A DNA stretch of 64,000 bases from Pseudomonas sp. Gutcm_11s. Lineage in GTDB: Bacteria; Pseudomonadota; Gammaproteobacteria; Pseudomonadales; Pseudomonadaceae. A program made the translations under genes and the position numbers. Location: positions 62,001-126,000 of the forward strand of contig NZ_JAQSUW010000014.1 in assembly GCF_028649395.1 (NCBI RefSeq). Direction: 5' to 3'. Under the pieces are notes generated by a model. The model was not told where the DNA came from, ran no database searches, and worked only from the letters and a program-made list of their open reading frames with translations. Below, piece after piece: positions 17,159-26,900 of the stretch. Each line of letters begins with the position of its first letter. Within the stretch, counting starts at the first letter, position 1.

Positions 17159-18247
17159 ATGAACGTAAATAGCCGGGTTTTCGATGTCATTGTCATTGGG
17201 GCTGGCCAAGCAGGCCTGGCAGCGGGCTGGCATGTGAGTCAGCAGGGGCTGGAGTTCCTCATTCTGGATGAACAGGGGCGCCCAGGCGGTAACTGGCACA
17301 ACTACTACGACAGCCTGAAGCTGTTCTCGCCGGCGGAGCACTCTTCGCTGCCTGGCATGACGTTCCCTGGAGAGGCGAAGCGCTACCCGTTGCGACACGA
17401 AGTGGTGAGCTACCTCGAACAGTATGCGGAGCACTTCCAGCTACCCATCCTCAGCGAGACACGGGTAACCGCTGTGCATCGCGAAGAGACAGTCTTTCGC
17501 GTCGCCTCGGACAACGGCCAACAGTTCACCGCCAAGGCCTTGATAGTGGCTTCGGGCGGCTTCAGTCGCCCGTACACCCCAGAAATTCCAGGGCTCACCA
17601 GCTTTGGTGGCACGCGCCTGCATAGCGCGCAATATCGCAATCCTGCCGGGTTCGAGGGGCAGCGAATCGTAGTGGTCGGCGCTGCCAACTCAGCGGTGCA
17701 GATTGCTCACGAGCTGGCACAGGTCGCTGAGGTGACGCTGGCCACGCGCGAGGCAATTCGCTTCATGCCCCAGCGCATCCTGGGTGCCGACTTCCATGAT
17801 TGGCTGAAGTGGACAGGTTTGGGTAATAGCCGTTGGCTCAGCGACCAGAGCACGCCGGTACTGGACGATGGGACTTATCGGCGGGCATTGAAGGCTGGCC
17901 GGTATCGGCCGCGCCCTATGTTCCAGCAGGTGACGCCCTCCGGCGTCGCTTGGGCCGATGGGCAAGTAGAGCGCATTGATAGCCTGATATTCGCCACCGG
18001 CTTCCGTCCCAATCTGCCCTTCCTCGAAGGCCTGTCGGTGATGGATGATCGAGGCCATGTACTACAACGGCATGGCATCGCCACTCATGTTCCCGGCCTG
18101 TATTTCGTGGGCCTGCCGAGACAACGCAACTTCGCCTCAGCCACGTTGCGCGGAGTTGGCCCCGACATCGAGCACAACCTGAAGCACCTGCTGCACTACC
18201 TGCGAGCCACCTCTGCTGGCCTGAGCAACATCGCATTGCAGCCATAA
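17159..18247 (+). CDS. arsO: ArsO-like flavin-dependent monooxygenase
   Basis: 362 aa NAD(P)H/FAD enzyme. The first dinucleotide motif is VIGAGQAGLAAG (about 12-23), followed by GRPGGNWHNYYDSLKLFSP. The second Rossmann motif is VVVGAANSAVQIAHEL (about 169-185), and ATGFRPNLPF lies near residue 280. The pattern is that of the flavin monooxygenases placed in ars loci as ArsO, whose substrate is not firmly established. It lies 38 bp after arsR2 and 17 bp before the MFS gene, so co-transcription is likely. Confidence 0.82.
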   Translation: MNVNSRVFDVIVIGAGQAGLAAGWHVSQQGLEFLILDEQGRPGGNWHNYYDSLKLFSPAEHSSLPGMTFPGEAKRYPLRHEVVSYLEQYAEHFQLPILSETRVTAVHREETVFRVASDNGQQFTAKALIVASGGFSRPYTPEIPGLTSFGGTRLHSAQYRNPAGFEGQRIVVVGAANSAVQIAHELAQVAEVTLATREAIRFMPQRILGADFHDWLKWTGLGNSRWLSDQSTPVLDDGTYRRALKAGRYRPRPMFQQVTPSGVAWADGQVERIDSLIFATGFRPNLPFLEGLSVMDDRGHVLQRHGIATHVPGLYFVGLPRQRNFASATLRGVGPDIEHNLKHLLHYLRATSAGLSNIALQP

Positions 18248-18264
18248 CAACAAGAGCCCTTCCC

Positions 18265-19470
18265 GTGCCCCAACCTGAAAGTCATCAGCCAACAATCAAT
18301 CGCGTCAAACTGGTCTGGGCCCTGGGCATCGCTCAGATACTGGCCTGGAGCACGACGTACTATTTGCCGGCCGTACTCGCGACACCAATCTCCAAGGACA
18401 TGGGCTGGTCGTTGACCAGTGTCGTGGCTGGGTTGTCCTGGGGGTTGCTGGTCGCCGGCATCTGCTCACCGCTGGCAGGCCGCCAGATTGATCGCCACGG
18501 GGGACGGCCCATCCTGGCTAGCAGTTCGCTGCTGATGGCACTGGGGCTACTTTTGATGGGAGTGGCCGGCAATCTGCTCGTCTATTACCTGGCTTGGACA
18601 TGCATCGGTGCGGCCATGGCTGCGGGTCTATACGACGCGGCGTTCTCCACTCTGGGTCGCTTACTCGGCGACGGTGCACGCACCTCGATGACCGGCCTGA
18701 CTCTGCTTGGGGGCTTCGCCAGCACGCTGGGCTGGCCTCTGATTGCCGGCCTGGAACATGAGCTTGGCTGGCGATACAGCTGCTTTGTGTTGGCAGGGGC
18801 TCATCTATTCATCGGGCTGCCAATCTATCTATTGGTAGTGCCCAAAGAAGCTTCAACACCTATACAGAGCAGCCATGCTCAGGCGGCAACTGCTCCCGTA
18901 CCAGCACCAGAATACCGACAGCTCTTTCTACTGCTGGCGCTACTCCTGACGCTTCAATCGCTAGTGGTGTCTGCCGTTTCTGTTCACCTGCTTGATGTGC
19001 TGAAACTGCTTGGAATCGCCTCTGTTACCGCACTCGCCATTGGCATGGTGATCGGGCCTGCGCAGGTAGTCGGCCGCCTCGCGGAGTTCTCCGTAGGTCG
19101 CAACCTGCATCCGACTTGGTCGGCGAGAGGAGCCATTCTGCTGAGTGGCGTTGGCATCGTCATGTTGATACCCGGTGCGCCATGGCTGGCCTTTGTAGCG
19201 ATGGCACTGTATGGGGCTGGCAACGGCATTCTGACCATCGCTCGCGGCACGCTGCCCTTGGTGCTTTTCGGCAGAGAAGGATACGGAGCACGAATGGGAC
19301 TGCTGGCTCGCCCCATGCTGATCGCTCAAGCCACTGGCCCGGTCGTGGCCGCAATTGCAGTAGATAAGCTAGGGCCACAAGCCTTGCTAATGGCGATGGC
19401 TGTTCTGGTGGCTACAAGCTTGCTGGCGAGCTTCGGTCTTCCATCGAAATCCGCACCAGTCGAAGCTTGA
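18265..19470 (+). CDS. MFS transporter of the arsenic locus
   Basis: 401 aa, about 12 hydrophobic helices in two halves around a polar loop near residue 200-215. The loop after helix 2 (LAGRQIDRHGGRPIL) is the standard MFS motif A. GTG 18265 follows AAGAG and is the only good start. It is coupled to arsO. Since no ArsB or Acr3 exists in the locus, it may export trivalent arsenic or an ArsO product, as ArsK-type MFS proteins do; substrate is unproven. A long imperfect inverted repeat follows. Confidence 0.75.
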   Translation: MPQPESHQPTINRVKLVWALGIAQILAWSTTYYLPAVLATPISKDMGWSLTSVVAGLSWGLLVAGICSPLAGRQIDRHGGRPILASSSLLMALGLLLMGVAGNLLVYYLAWTCIGAAMAAGLYDAAFSTLGRLLGDGARTSMTGLTLLGGFASTLGWPLIAGLEHELGWRYSCFVLAGAHLFIGLPIYLLVVPKEASTPIQSSHAQAATAPVPAPEYRQLFLLLALLLTLQSLVVSAVSVHLLDVLKLLGIASVTALAIGMVIGPAQVVGRLAEFSVGRNLHPTWSARGAILLSGVGIVMLIPGAPWLAFVAMALYGAGNGILTIARGTLPLVLFGREGYGARMGLLARPMLIAQATGPVVAAIAVDKLGPQALLMAMAVLVATSLLASFGLPSKSAPVEA

Positions 19471-19484
19471 GGCCTTGTGAATGG

Positions 19485-19538
19485 CCGCTAATGGCCGTTA
19501 GCAGTCGCTCGTGAGGGGCTGCTAACGGCCAAAAGCGG
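19485..19538. repeat. imperfect 20-bp inverted repeat after the arsenic module
   Basis: Arms 19485-19504 and 19519-19538 pair with three mismatches; the inner 12 bp (GGCCGTTAGCAG) are perfect. It has no T run, so it is not a standard terminator. Its right arm ends in GGCCAAAAGCGG, also found at 12742-12753, left of the module. Confidence 0.6.
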
Positions 19539-19693
19539 ACTAATATGCCCCGACTGTGCAATTTTCACGGTGAAGCTCTGAGCTCTCTAGGGAAGCTGGG
19601 TCTATTCAGCCTACGAAAACAGGAGCTCACTCCACCTGATCGGATCTAACCATCGAGTATGATTGGCCATCACCGCAGCTTGGTTCTTTGGCA

Positions 19694-22600
19694 ATGCAGA
19701 TTGCTCCTCTTGATCGACTCATTTCCGTTACCGCTGGACCTGACCAGTACCTCAAAGCCGTGCGCTTGAGTGATTTAACCAATGCTTCGTACGTAGTCTT
19801 GCTTGGAGAGCCGGGCCTGGGGAAAACCGTGGCCTTTGAGCATTTTGCTAAAAAGAGCGCGCTCTCAAGCGAAGCAGCTTACTTATTTTCTCCCGAGGAT
19901 CTTAAGGCGGGTGAAACTTACTTCATCGATGCTATTGATGAAGTACCTATTCAAGAGGCGCTTAGTATCGCGAAAGCATTGAAGCGCACAGTAGGTGCTC
20001 GCTGGAGAGTTAGCTGCAGGGCTGAAGATTGGAACTCCGGCGGTAAGCTTAGTAAAGCGTTTGGAGGTGAGTGCGCGGCCGTCGAGTCGGCCCCGGTCAT
20101 CGCACAGCTCCAGCCACTGGATGAAGAGGAAGCCATCGCGGTGCTGACCGCATTCGGCCACCCCTCTCCCTCATCTACGCTATCAACTCTGCAGACATTG
20201 CGCTCTACGCCTTTTGTAATGACGCCTCTCGGTCTTCGATTTCTAATGAGCGTGGATCGGGGACTTCTCCCTTCAATTACACGATTTGAGCTCTATGAGG
20301 CTGGGGTGGCTCACTTCGCGGTTGAGCACAATCAAGCGAAAGCTGAGAGTGAAATTAATCCTACACCGCATTTAATTTTGGATACTGCGGGCCGCATTTT
20401 TCTAACACTCTTAATCGCAGGGAAGCATAGTCTCCGACGCTCTGGCTTATCCAGCAGCACCATCCTTATTGCATCTGAAATAGAGATCAATCCAGCAGAG
20501 TTAGATTCCGCATTGGATACAGCTCTATTCATGAAGAAAGGAGAGGATTTCCTTCCCCTTCACCGCAGCATCCAGGAATTCCTTGCGGCTCGATTCCTCG
20601 CACGGCTGGTGACTGATGGCCTGGGTGGGATGAGACTTCACATAGAGCGGGCGTTGGCATTAATGGTTTCCTCAGATGGTTTACCGTCCGAAGGACTCAA
20701 ACCACTCTATGCATGGACTGCATGCCATCTCGCTAATGAAGGAGCATTGGCGGAAGCCACGCGGCTTGTTGAGCAGGAACCAGAAGCGTTGTTACTGCAT
20801 GGTGATGCGGCGAAGCTTCCGTGGAGCTTGCGAGCCCTCATATTAGATAGGGCAGGCCAACGCGACCCATTTTTCAAATGGACTGCAGATCGGTGGGGCC
20901 CTGCTAGCTCTTGCACTACGGGGTTACTCACGCCCGAGCTTACGCAACAGGCCTTAACACTCTTGACCACAGATGAGTCTGTTCACCGGCTCTATGCAGT
21001 ATTAGAAGCCCTGTCTGTTGGCGTCCCCATCCCTGAACTAGCTGACGCCTGTTGGTATGTAACGTTACGAAAAGGCTCGAACCTGTGGTGCAGAGAAGCA
21101 GCTGTAGCGGCATGGGCAAATTGTGCCCATCCCTCAACCGAGGATATTTGGCGCCGAATAGATGAGCTATGTGCAGGATATGAATCCCTAGCCGATACCT
21201 GCCGCATCGTGGCGAAGCTCTTTTGTCTTTTCCCTACGGACCAATTGGAAGCGGCTGATGTAGCCCGGGTTCTAGCTTGCCTTCAGCTCACCAGCTCGCG
21301 TGATGGGGTAGGAAAATTAGTTCCTATCACCTACGCACTCAGAGACATCGCATGGCATATCGTAGCCCCCCACCTGTGGAGGCCACTGATCCTAGAAACC
21401 CCGAAGCAATGGCGAATATCGTCTGGTATCGGTTCAATGGAGCAGCGATTTGCCTCTGCGCTTTGCATAGCAGTTTTATCGAGTAACGTCGAAATTACAG
21501 TCGATGACTTCGCCAAGATGATGGTAGCGACAGGCGCCATCTTTCTTTCCAAGGATTCAGGCTTTAGTTCCGTAGGCGCTGAATGGACTTTAGCGAGGCC
21601 TGATCAGGACGAAATAGCAAAAGCCCTGCTGCTTATTGGCGATCAAGAAATTGCTGAGACGGGCTCTATTGCCTTTGGTCTAAAGGGAGTCGGCTTAAAA
21701 CCCACCGCTGAACTGCTTGAATGGATGCTTACCCAGCAGGAGCTCCTTGAGAGACTGGGGCCGGAGTATTTGGGAAAGCAAGCAGCCTATTGGGTATTGG
21801 AACGACACGAAGATGCGCCATCTTGGTTTCTGGAGCTGATTGCCACATACCCCGACTCCGAAGCCGTTACTGCAGCACGTAAGAGTGTTGAAAGCCACAC
21901 TGATGAAATCACGCAGTTGCGTGCTCACGAAGCAGCAGGAATTGAAAAGCATCTAGCCCACATGATATCCGAATGGATCACCGCAACATCCTCAATCGAG
22001 GCCGGTGAAAATAAGGATGCGCTGTACTGGGGGGCAGAAGTTTATTGTGGAAGCAGGCCGCTTCCTTGGATTAGAGGGGGCGGCACAGAAGCGCTTTTGG
22101 AGGCCTTTGGGGAGCAGCTTGCTCACTCGATTTCACATGGGCTTGCCAGTGTGCTTCTGAAGGACCAAGAGTGGGAGTGGGTTAATCTAGTTCGAGTCGC
22201 ATCAGCATCGATCTTGCTTGAGAACCAGAATGATGCTCTTTCCAGTGTTTCTCTAGAGCGTATCCTTGAGGTCTTTTTTGCTGCTGATCGGATGAGAGAT
22301 GGGGCTCGGCGAGATCGCCTTGAAAGCTATTGTGTTGAGCGCCTCAATCAGTCAGCTCATGATACCTCGTCTCCCCTCAGAAAACTGGCAAGTATAAGAG
22401 AAGTAGGCTGGACACTACTTCTACATAAGCTCGGGACTCACACTGCTCGGTCTAGACTGCACGCTTGGGCAGCACGAGAGGCCATGACAACCCGGGAACA
22501 ACTTTCAGGCATTACGCTCGACAGTGTCCTTAACCTCGCATGGTTTAACCTGGAGGAGGAAGAGCTGCTGCCCATGGTCAACGAGATGGTGAGCAGGCAT

Positions 22601-23746
22601 GCACAGGAAACTCCTGAAGAAGAGCTACTCAACGATCACTCCATAAGCGCCGATCAGTTGCGTTGGGCATATTTTGGAGCCCACCTGAGGCCGGATCTGT
22701 ATGCTGAGGCCTTCTCAAAGTGCTTGGACCAAGCCGATAGCGGTACTATCCAAATGCACGTCCTTGAAGGCTTTCCCGAGACTGCTCGCAAACTGCGTGC
22801 TGCATCCACGCTGAAAGTGGCTAGCCTACTGCTCCAATCCATGATGCGGCGTGACCCGCAAATGGCAGAATACTCTGGCCCGGGATGGCCAGACACCGTG
22901 AAAGTCCTTCGATCCATCTCTTCCTCGGATGAACCTCTAGTAGAAACGACACTTTTAGAGCTGGTCCAACATGCGCAAGGCACTCGCTGGGTCGAAACGC
23001 TCAAGCATGAACTCGAGCTTTATCGGCGAGATATTCGAGCCTCATCTCAGCGATTGCTCACTCCGCCAGAGTTAGCCAAGGTTATTTCAGGAAAAGGCCC
23101 CATCAATGCCCAAGATCTCCGGGCCTTGGTGGTGATCATGCTTGAAGAGATCTCCAGTGAGATGCAGCCATCGCCCGATAACCCGTGGCGATTATTTTGG
23201 GATAAAAAAGTTCCCAAACCCGAGAATGATTGTCGCGATGTCGTCGCCGGTAAGCTACGTGACAAGCTTCGATATTTTGGGATCTTTGATGTACAGCCTG
23301 AAGCCGCCTCATCTGGTAATACGCGCGCAGACATACTCGTCACACATGGTAACTTCGCCGTCCCTATAGAAGCAAAGCGAACCAGTCATGATCACTTGTG
23401 GTATGGACATAGCGGTCAACTCCAAACTTATTCGTTAGCAAAGAACACAGAAGCCCAAGGCATTTACCTTGTGTTCTGGTTTGGTAAGGCATTGAGTGTC
23501 ACCACCCCGCCAACGGGAACCACACCGACCTCCCCCCAAATTTTGAAGGATGCGCTGGAGCGAATGCTGCGTCCCGAGCTTATAGGCACAACTTCAGTCA
23601 TCGTACTGGACGTGTCCGATGCGACAGTCGCTGCTAAGGATCGCAAGGAAAGTGACTTCTTGACGGCCAAGGCTGCTAAACCACCTCGTAAGCGTAAGCC
23701 GAGTGATACCGAGGCCAAAGCCGGTCGACAAAAAAAGGGGAGCTAG
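19694..23746 (+). CDS. giant STAND-like NTPase with C-terminal PD-(D/E)xK nuclease signature
   Basis: 1350 aa from ATG 19694 (TTG 19688 also possible; no clear SD). The N-terminal NTPase has Walker A GEPGLGKT (38-45), Walker B YFIDAIDEV (76-84), the sensor-type RVSCRAEDW, and the NACHT/STAND-like HRSIQEFLAARFLARL (290-305). Residues ~310-1130 look like helical repeats, the usual ligand-sensing part. The end carries Asp1213 (RADILV), Glu1226-x-Lys1228 (IEAKR) and QLQTY (1242-1246), a nuclease-like pattern. Avs-type proteins carry the effector at the N-terminus; here it is last. It converges on the next STAND gene. Anti-phage sensing is inferred. Confidence 0.78.
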   Translation: MQIAPLDRLISVTAGPDQYLKAVRLSDLTNASYVVLLGEPGLGKTVAFEHFAKKSALSSEAAYLFSPEDLKAGETYFIDAIDEVPIQEALSIAKALKRTVGARWRVSCRAEDWNSGGKLSKAFGGECAAVESAPVIAQLQPLDEEEAIAVLTAFGHPSPSSTLSTLQTLRSTPFVMTPLGLRFLMSVDRGLLPSITRFELYEAGVAHFAVEHNQAKAESEINPTPHLILDTAGRIFLTLLIAGKHSLRRSGLSSSTILIASEIEINPAELDSALDTALFMKKGEDFLPLHRSIQEFLAARFLARLVTDGLGGMRLHIERALALMVSSDGLPSEGLKPLYAWTACHLANEGALAEATRLVEQEPEALLLHGDAAKLPWSLRALILDRAGQRDPFFKWTADRWGPASSCTTGLLTPELTQQALTLLTTDESVHRLYAVLEALSVGVPIPELADACWYVTLRKGSNLWCREAAVAAWANCAHPSTEDIWRRIDELCAGYESLADTCRIVAKLFCLFPTDQLEAADVARVLACLQLTSSRDGVGKLVPITYALRDIAWHIVAPHLWRPLILETPKQWRISSGIGSMEQRFASALCIAVLSSNVEITVDDFAKMMVATGAIFLSKDSGFSSVGAEWTLARPDQDEIAKALLLIGDQEIAETGSIAFGLKGVGLKPTAELLEWMLTQQELLERLGPEYLGKQAAYWVLERHEDAPSWFLELIATYPDSEAVTAARKSVESHTDEITQLRAHEAAGIEKHLAHMISEWITATSSIEAGENKDALYWGAEVYCGSRPLPWIRGGGTEALLEAFGEQLAHSISHGLASVLLKDQEWEWVNLVRVASASILLENQNDALSSVSLERILEVFFAADRMRDGARRDRLESYCVERLNQSAHDTSSPLRKLASIREVGWTLLLHKLGTHTARSRLHAWAAREAMTTREQLSGITLDSVLNLAWFNLEEEELLPMVNEMVSRHAQETPEEELLNDHSISADQLRWAYFGAHLRPDLYAEAFSKCLDQADSGTIQMHVLEGFPETARKLRAASTLKVASLLLQSMMRRDPQMAEYSGPGWPDTVKVLRSISSSDEPLVETTLLELVQHAQGTRWVETLKHELELYRRDIRASSQRLLTPPELAKVISGKGPINAQDLRALVVIMLEEISSEMQPSPDNPWRLFWDKKVPKPENDCRDVVAGKLRDKLRYFGIFDVQPEAASSGNTRADILVTHGNFAVPIEAKRTSHDHLWYGHSGQLQTYSLAKNTEAQGIYLVFWFGKALSVTTPPTGTTPTSPQILKDALERMLRPELIGTTSVIVLDVSDATVAAKDRKESDFLTAKAAKPPRKRKPSDTEAKAGRQKKGS

Positions 23747-23995
23747 CCGCTACCGATACGCTTATCCATGCAGTGAATCGTCATGGAGAGGGCTTCTCCC
23801 TGGAGCTGGTTTGATGGGGGGCGGCACTCAAATGGTTTGCTCAGAATGACCGAAAATCTAATGCTGATCCTAGCCGGAGTACCATCGGAGGCAGGAGGGA
23901 TGGCGGCAATCTATGCCGAATTCTAAGGCTGCGTCCTTGCTATAGCCCTCCCTACAAAAGAGCTACAGAACCAGCTGATTGAGCAGATTCGCACC

Positions 23996-26900
23996 TTAAC
24001 TAGCCTGTGATTTCCCCCAGGGACCAATTCCTTCCACGGTCCTCCGACCTAGAAACTTCCTGTCCATCTGGCTTTCCTGCTTTTTAATGGCAGATTTCAA
24101 GTTATTTAAATTGTAACTAGCATGCGCCATGCGACGCTGATCGGTGGAATTGAACTCACTGAGTTCACTGGTTTCCAAGCTCATCCAACCATAAGCCCGC
24201 CGATCTGCAGACTCCATGAATAGAATCCAGGCTGAGTAAGCAGACTCATCACACTCTGCTCTCCAGTAAGAGCTCCACCAATGGTGTGCGCAGGCCTCTT
24301 TGTGTCGCCATTGTGCTGTTTCATTTGCCCGCGATGTTCGAAGATCCTCTTCAGGCCCTTCAGGCCAAACATCAAGAAAGGAATTTCCACTTTTGAAGCC
24401 GTCTAGCTTCTGGGCTCGCTGGCAACGCCAGACAGTTGCGGAAAGTTTGTCACTCTGAATAACACGATCCAACCATGCCTCTTTGCCATTCACGGTGGCT
24501 GCAACTGCAATTTCAAAGAGCCTCTGGTCATTATCAGCGCTACCCACCAGATACTTAAGCAGATTTTCGACTTCTTCTGATTCAGGTACTCGAAAGAGCA
24601 TATGAATCATTTCTTCAATTAGAGCCACCCCAACGAAACGGGTTCTCAAAGCCTCACCCAAGGCCCTCCACAGCACTGCCCCTTGCTGAGGCGATTCAAT
24701 TAGCAGAGCTTCACACAATGCTAAATAGAGGCCTTCGGCCAAGCGCACGCGTCGCTTAAAGTCGGCCGTAGCCACATCCGCCCCCTCGACCCAAAGAGCC
24801 ACGGCATTGGGTGCGTGCTTGATGATTGGCGCTAGGTCACCTGGCTCTAGATCGTGAAGGTACAGGGTCGCTCCACTCTGGTGAGCGGTTCTAATCCGCT
24901 CAAGGGCTGTGTCGACGGCACGACGACGATCTGCATGCTGTTTCTCGGCATTCATAGCATCCCGTAGCCCCTCGAATGGATCATCAGTAACTGGTTTCGG
25001 GATCATAGAGATGGAGAATGGGTACTGTTTGCGGTGCTCACAGTAAACAGAGAGATATGAACCCGGGTCAGGGACTTGAATTTGGGGGGCACGAAGGAGG
25101 GCCCCAACAAGCTCAGCCGCCATTTGTGCGTCAGCGGCAGAAGCCCCTCTGACCCTAACTGCCTTCAACAACAGCCAAGGTGCTACTGACGAAGCAATCT
25201 GCTCGAAAGGAAGTCCTTTGGTAGCAGCAATTAATGCCAGAGAGCCAAAATGATTCCACTCAGCGACTTTGTCGGCTTGCCATCGCCAGCCAGCCTCTAA
25301 CAGCATTCGCCCAAAGCGCTCCTCATCGGTGGTTGCCAGCAGCTTGAACACTTCAGTTTGGAGCTTGAGCTCGGGATCAAATACTAAAGTTCCCAACCAC
25401 TGCCATGTACACTCACCGACCTCTCTTGAGGCGCAGAGTAGAAGACTGATGAGGTCTTCTATCTGCTTGGTCGTTCCATCAGCGTATCGATTAACCAACA
25501 TATCCGTGTGATCCGCGGTTAATGGCTTTAAGACCTCCGCGAAGTCTCGAAAGAGGATTGGTAAATCAGCCTCAATGACCGCGATGATTTGCGCCGGAGC
25601 TGAAAGTTGTTGAACCTCCATTAGCAACAGTTGGCTCGCCACTGTTGCCTCATGGTCATCATTGAGTTCCTTAGACTTCAGTCGTGTCACGCGTGCTGAC
25701 TCAACGCACGCGTCATCTACCAATAGCAGCTGCTCGGTGATTCCAATGGCGTTTGCTAAACGCTGTTCAGGCGGGCGGTGGGCAAAGCCGACTATCTTCG
25801 CGCGTAACAGACGCGCGAGCAGATCTGGGGCACACCGTGCAAGCACAGGTGCTAGAGAACTGAAGGCATGATCCTCAACTGTTTGCGAGCGGCTGGTATC
25901 GAGAGCGCTACTCTCAAAATCCTGGCAATCCTTTCGTAGCGCCTCAACAAATGCTGCTGGGGGGGCGAAATTTGGGTCCAGCCAAAACGCTTTGGTGCGG
26001 TCGATTTTTCGCCGAAGTGAAAGATTAGCATCGAGTAACACTTGCTCGGCATGACGGCGCTCTAGCCTAAATAAACTTTGGCCGGGATCATTTGCATAGT
26101 CAGTATCGTAGGAATAAAAATTATCGAGAGAAGGGTTTAGCTTTGCTGCCGCAGCTTCGTCATCCTCGTCACCAGAAAGCCATAACAAGAGGGCAGCAAC
26201 TCTTAACGGCAGCTCTGGATGGATACCTTGCTCTACGACTTTTGCTGCTGTATGCCTAGATCGCAATCTAAGCTCTGCCGCGGTTTCGGTGAAATCTTCG
26301 TTATTCAACAGGCAAAGCCACTTCAAACCGTCCCACAGGTCGCAGCGGCCTCGAATAGCAAGCACAAGAGCAGTGGCTTCAAAAACTGGGGCAGCCGATA
26401 CAAGGGGGAAACCTTCGAGCAATGAAGGAATGGTGCGTATCACCTCGTCAGATTGTCTTTCGACGAGATGAATCTGACTTCCCAGCACAGTGTATGGACC
26501 GTCGGAATCTACTCCTAACCGCTTGATGAATCGCGATGACCGTGCTCTTTCTGAGTCATCGTGGCGTTGTGCAGAGTGATCGACATCGCGAGAAATGACT
26601 TTAAGCCAATTAGTTGCATGGCTGATGATCTTCGAAAGTAACTTGGTATCGCTTTTGGGAATAGCGAGCAGCGCATTTACAGCCCAGGTCCTTGCAGACC
26701 TTTGCGCACCGTCTCCTTGAAGCGCGACTGTTTCAAGCAATGGATCGGGGATGGCAGCAGCGATGCGAGTTAGTTCGGTACGGTGTTCATCTGGAATATT
26801 CTGCGAACGTAACCACTCGGATACCAAACTCGTAGCCACTGCCGGAGCCGTAGCACTGTCCCGCTCGATTACTATTGAAACAGCTGCGCGAAGTATTTCT

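Noticed and set aside
19485..19538. Inverted repeat as a rho-independent terminator of the MFS gene
   Set aside because: It has no T run and a 14-nt loop, so it was listed as a repeat and not as a terminator.
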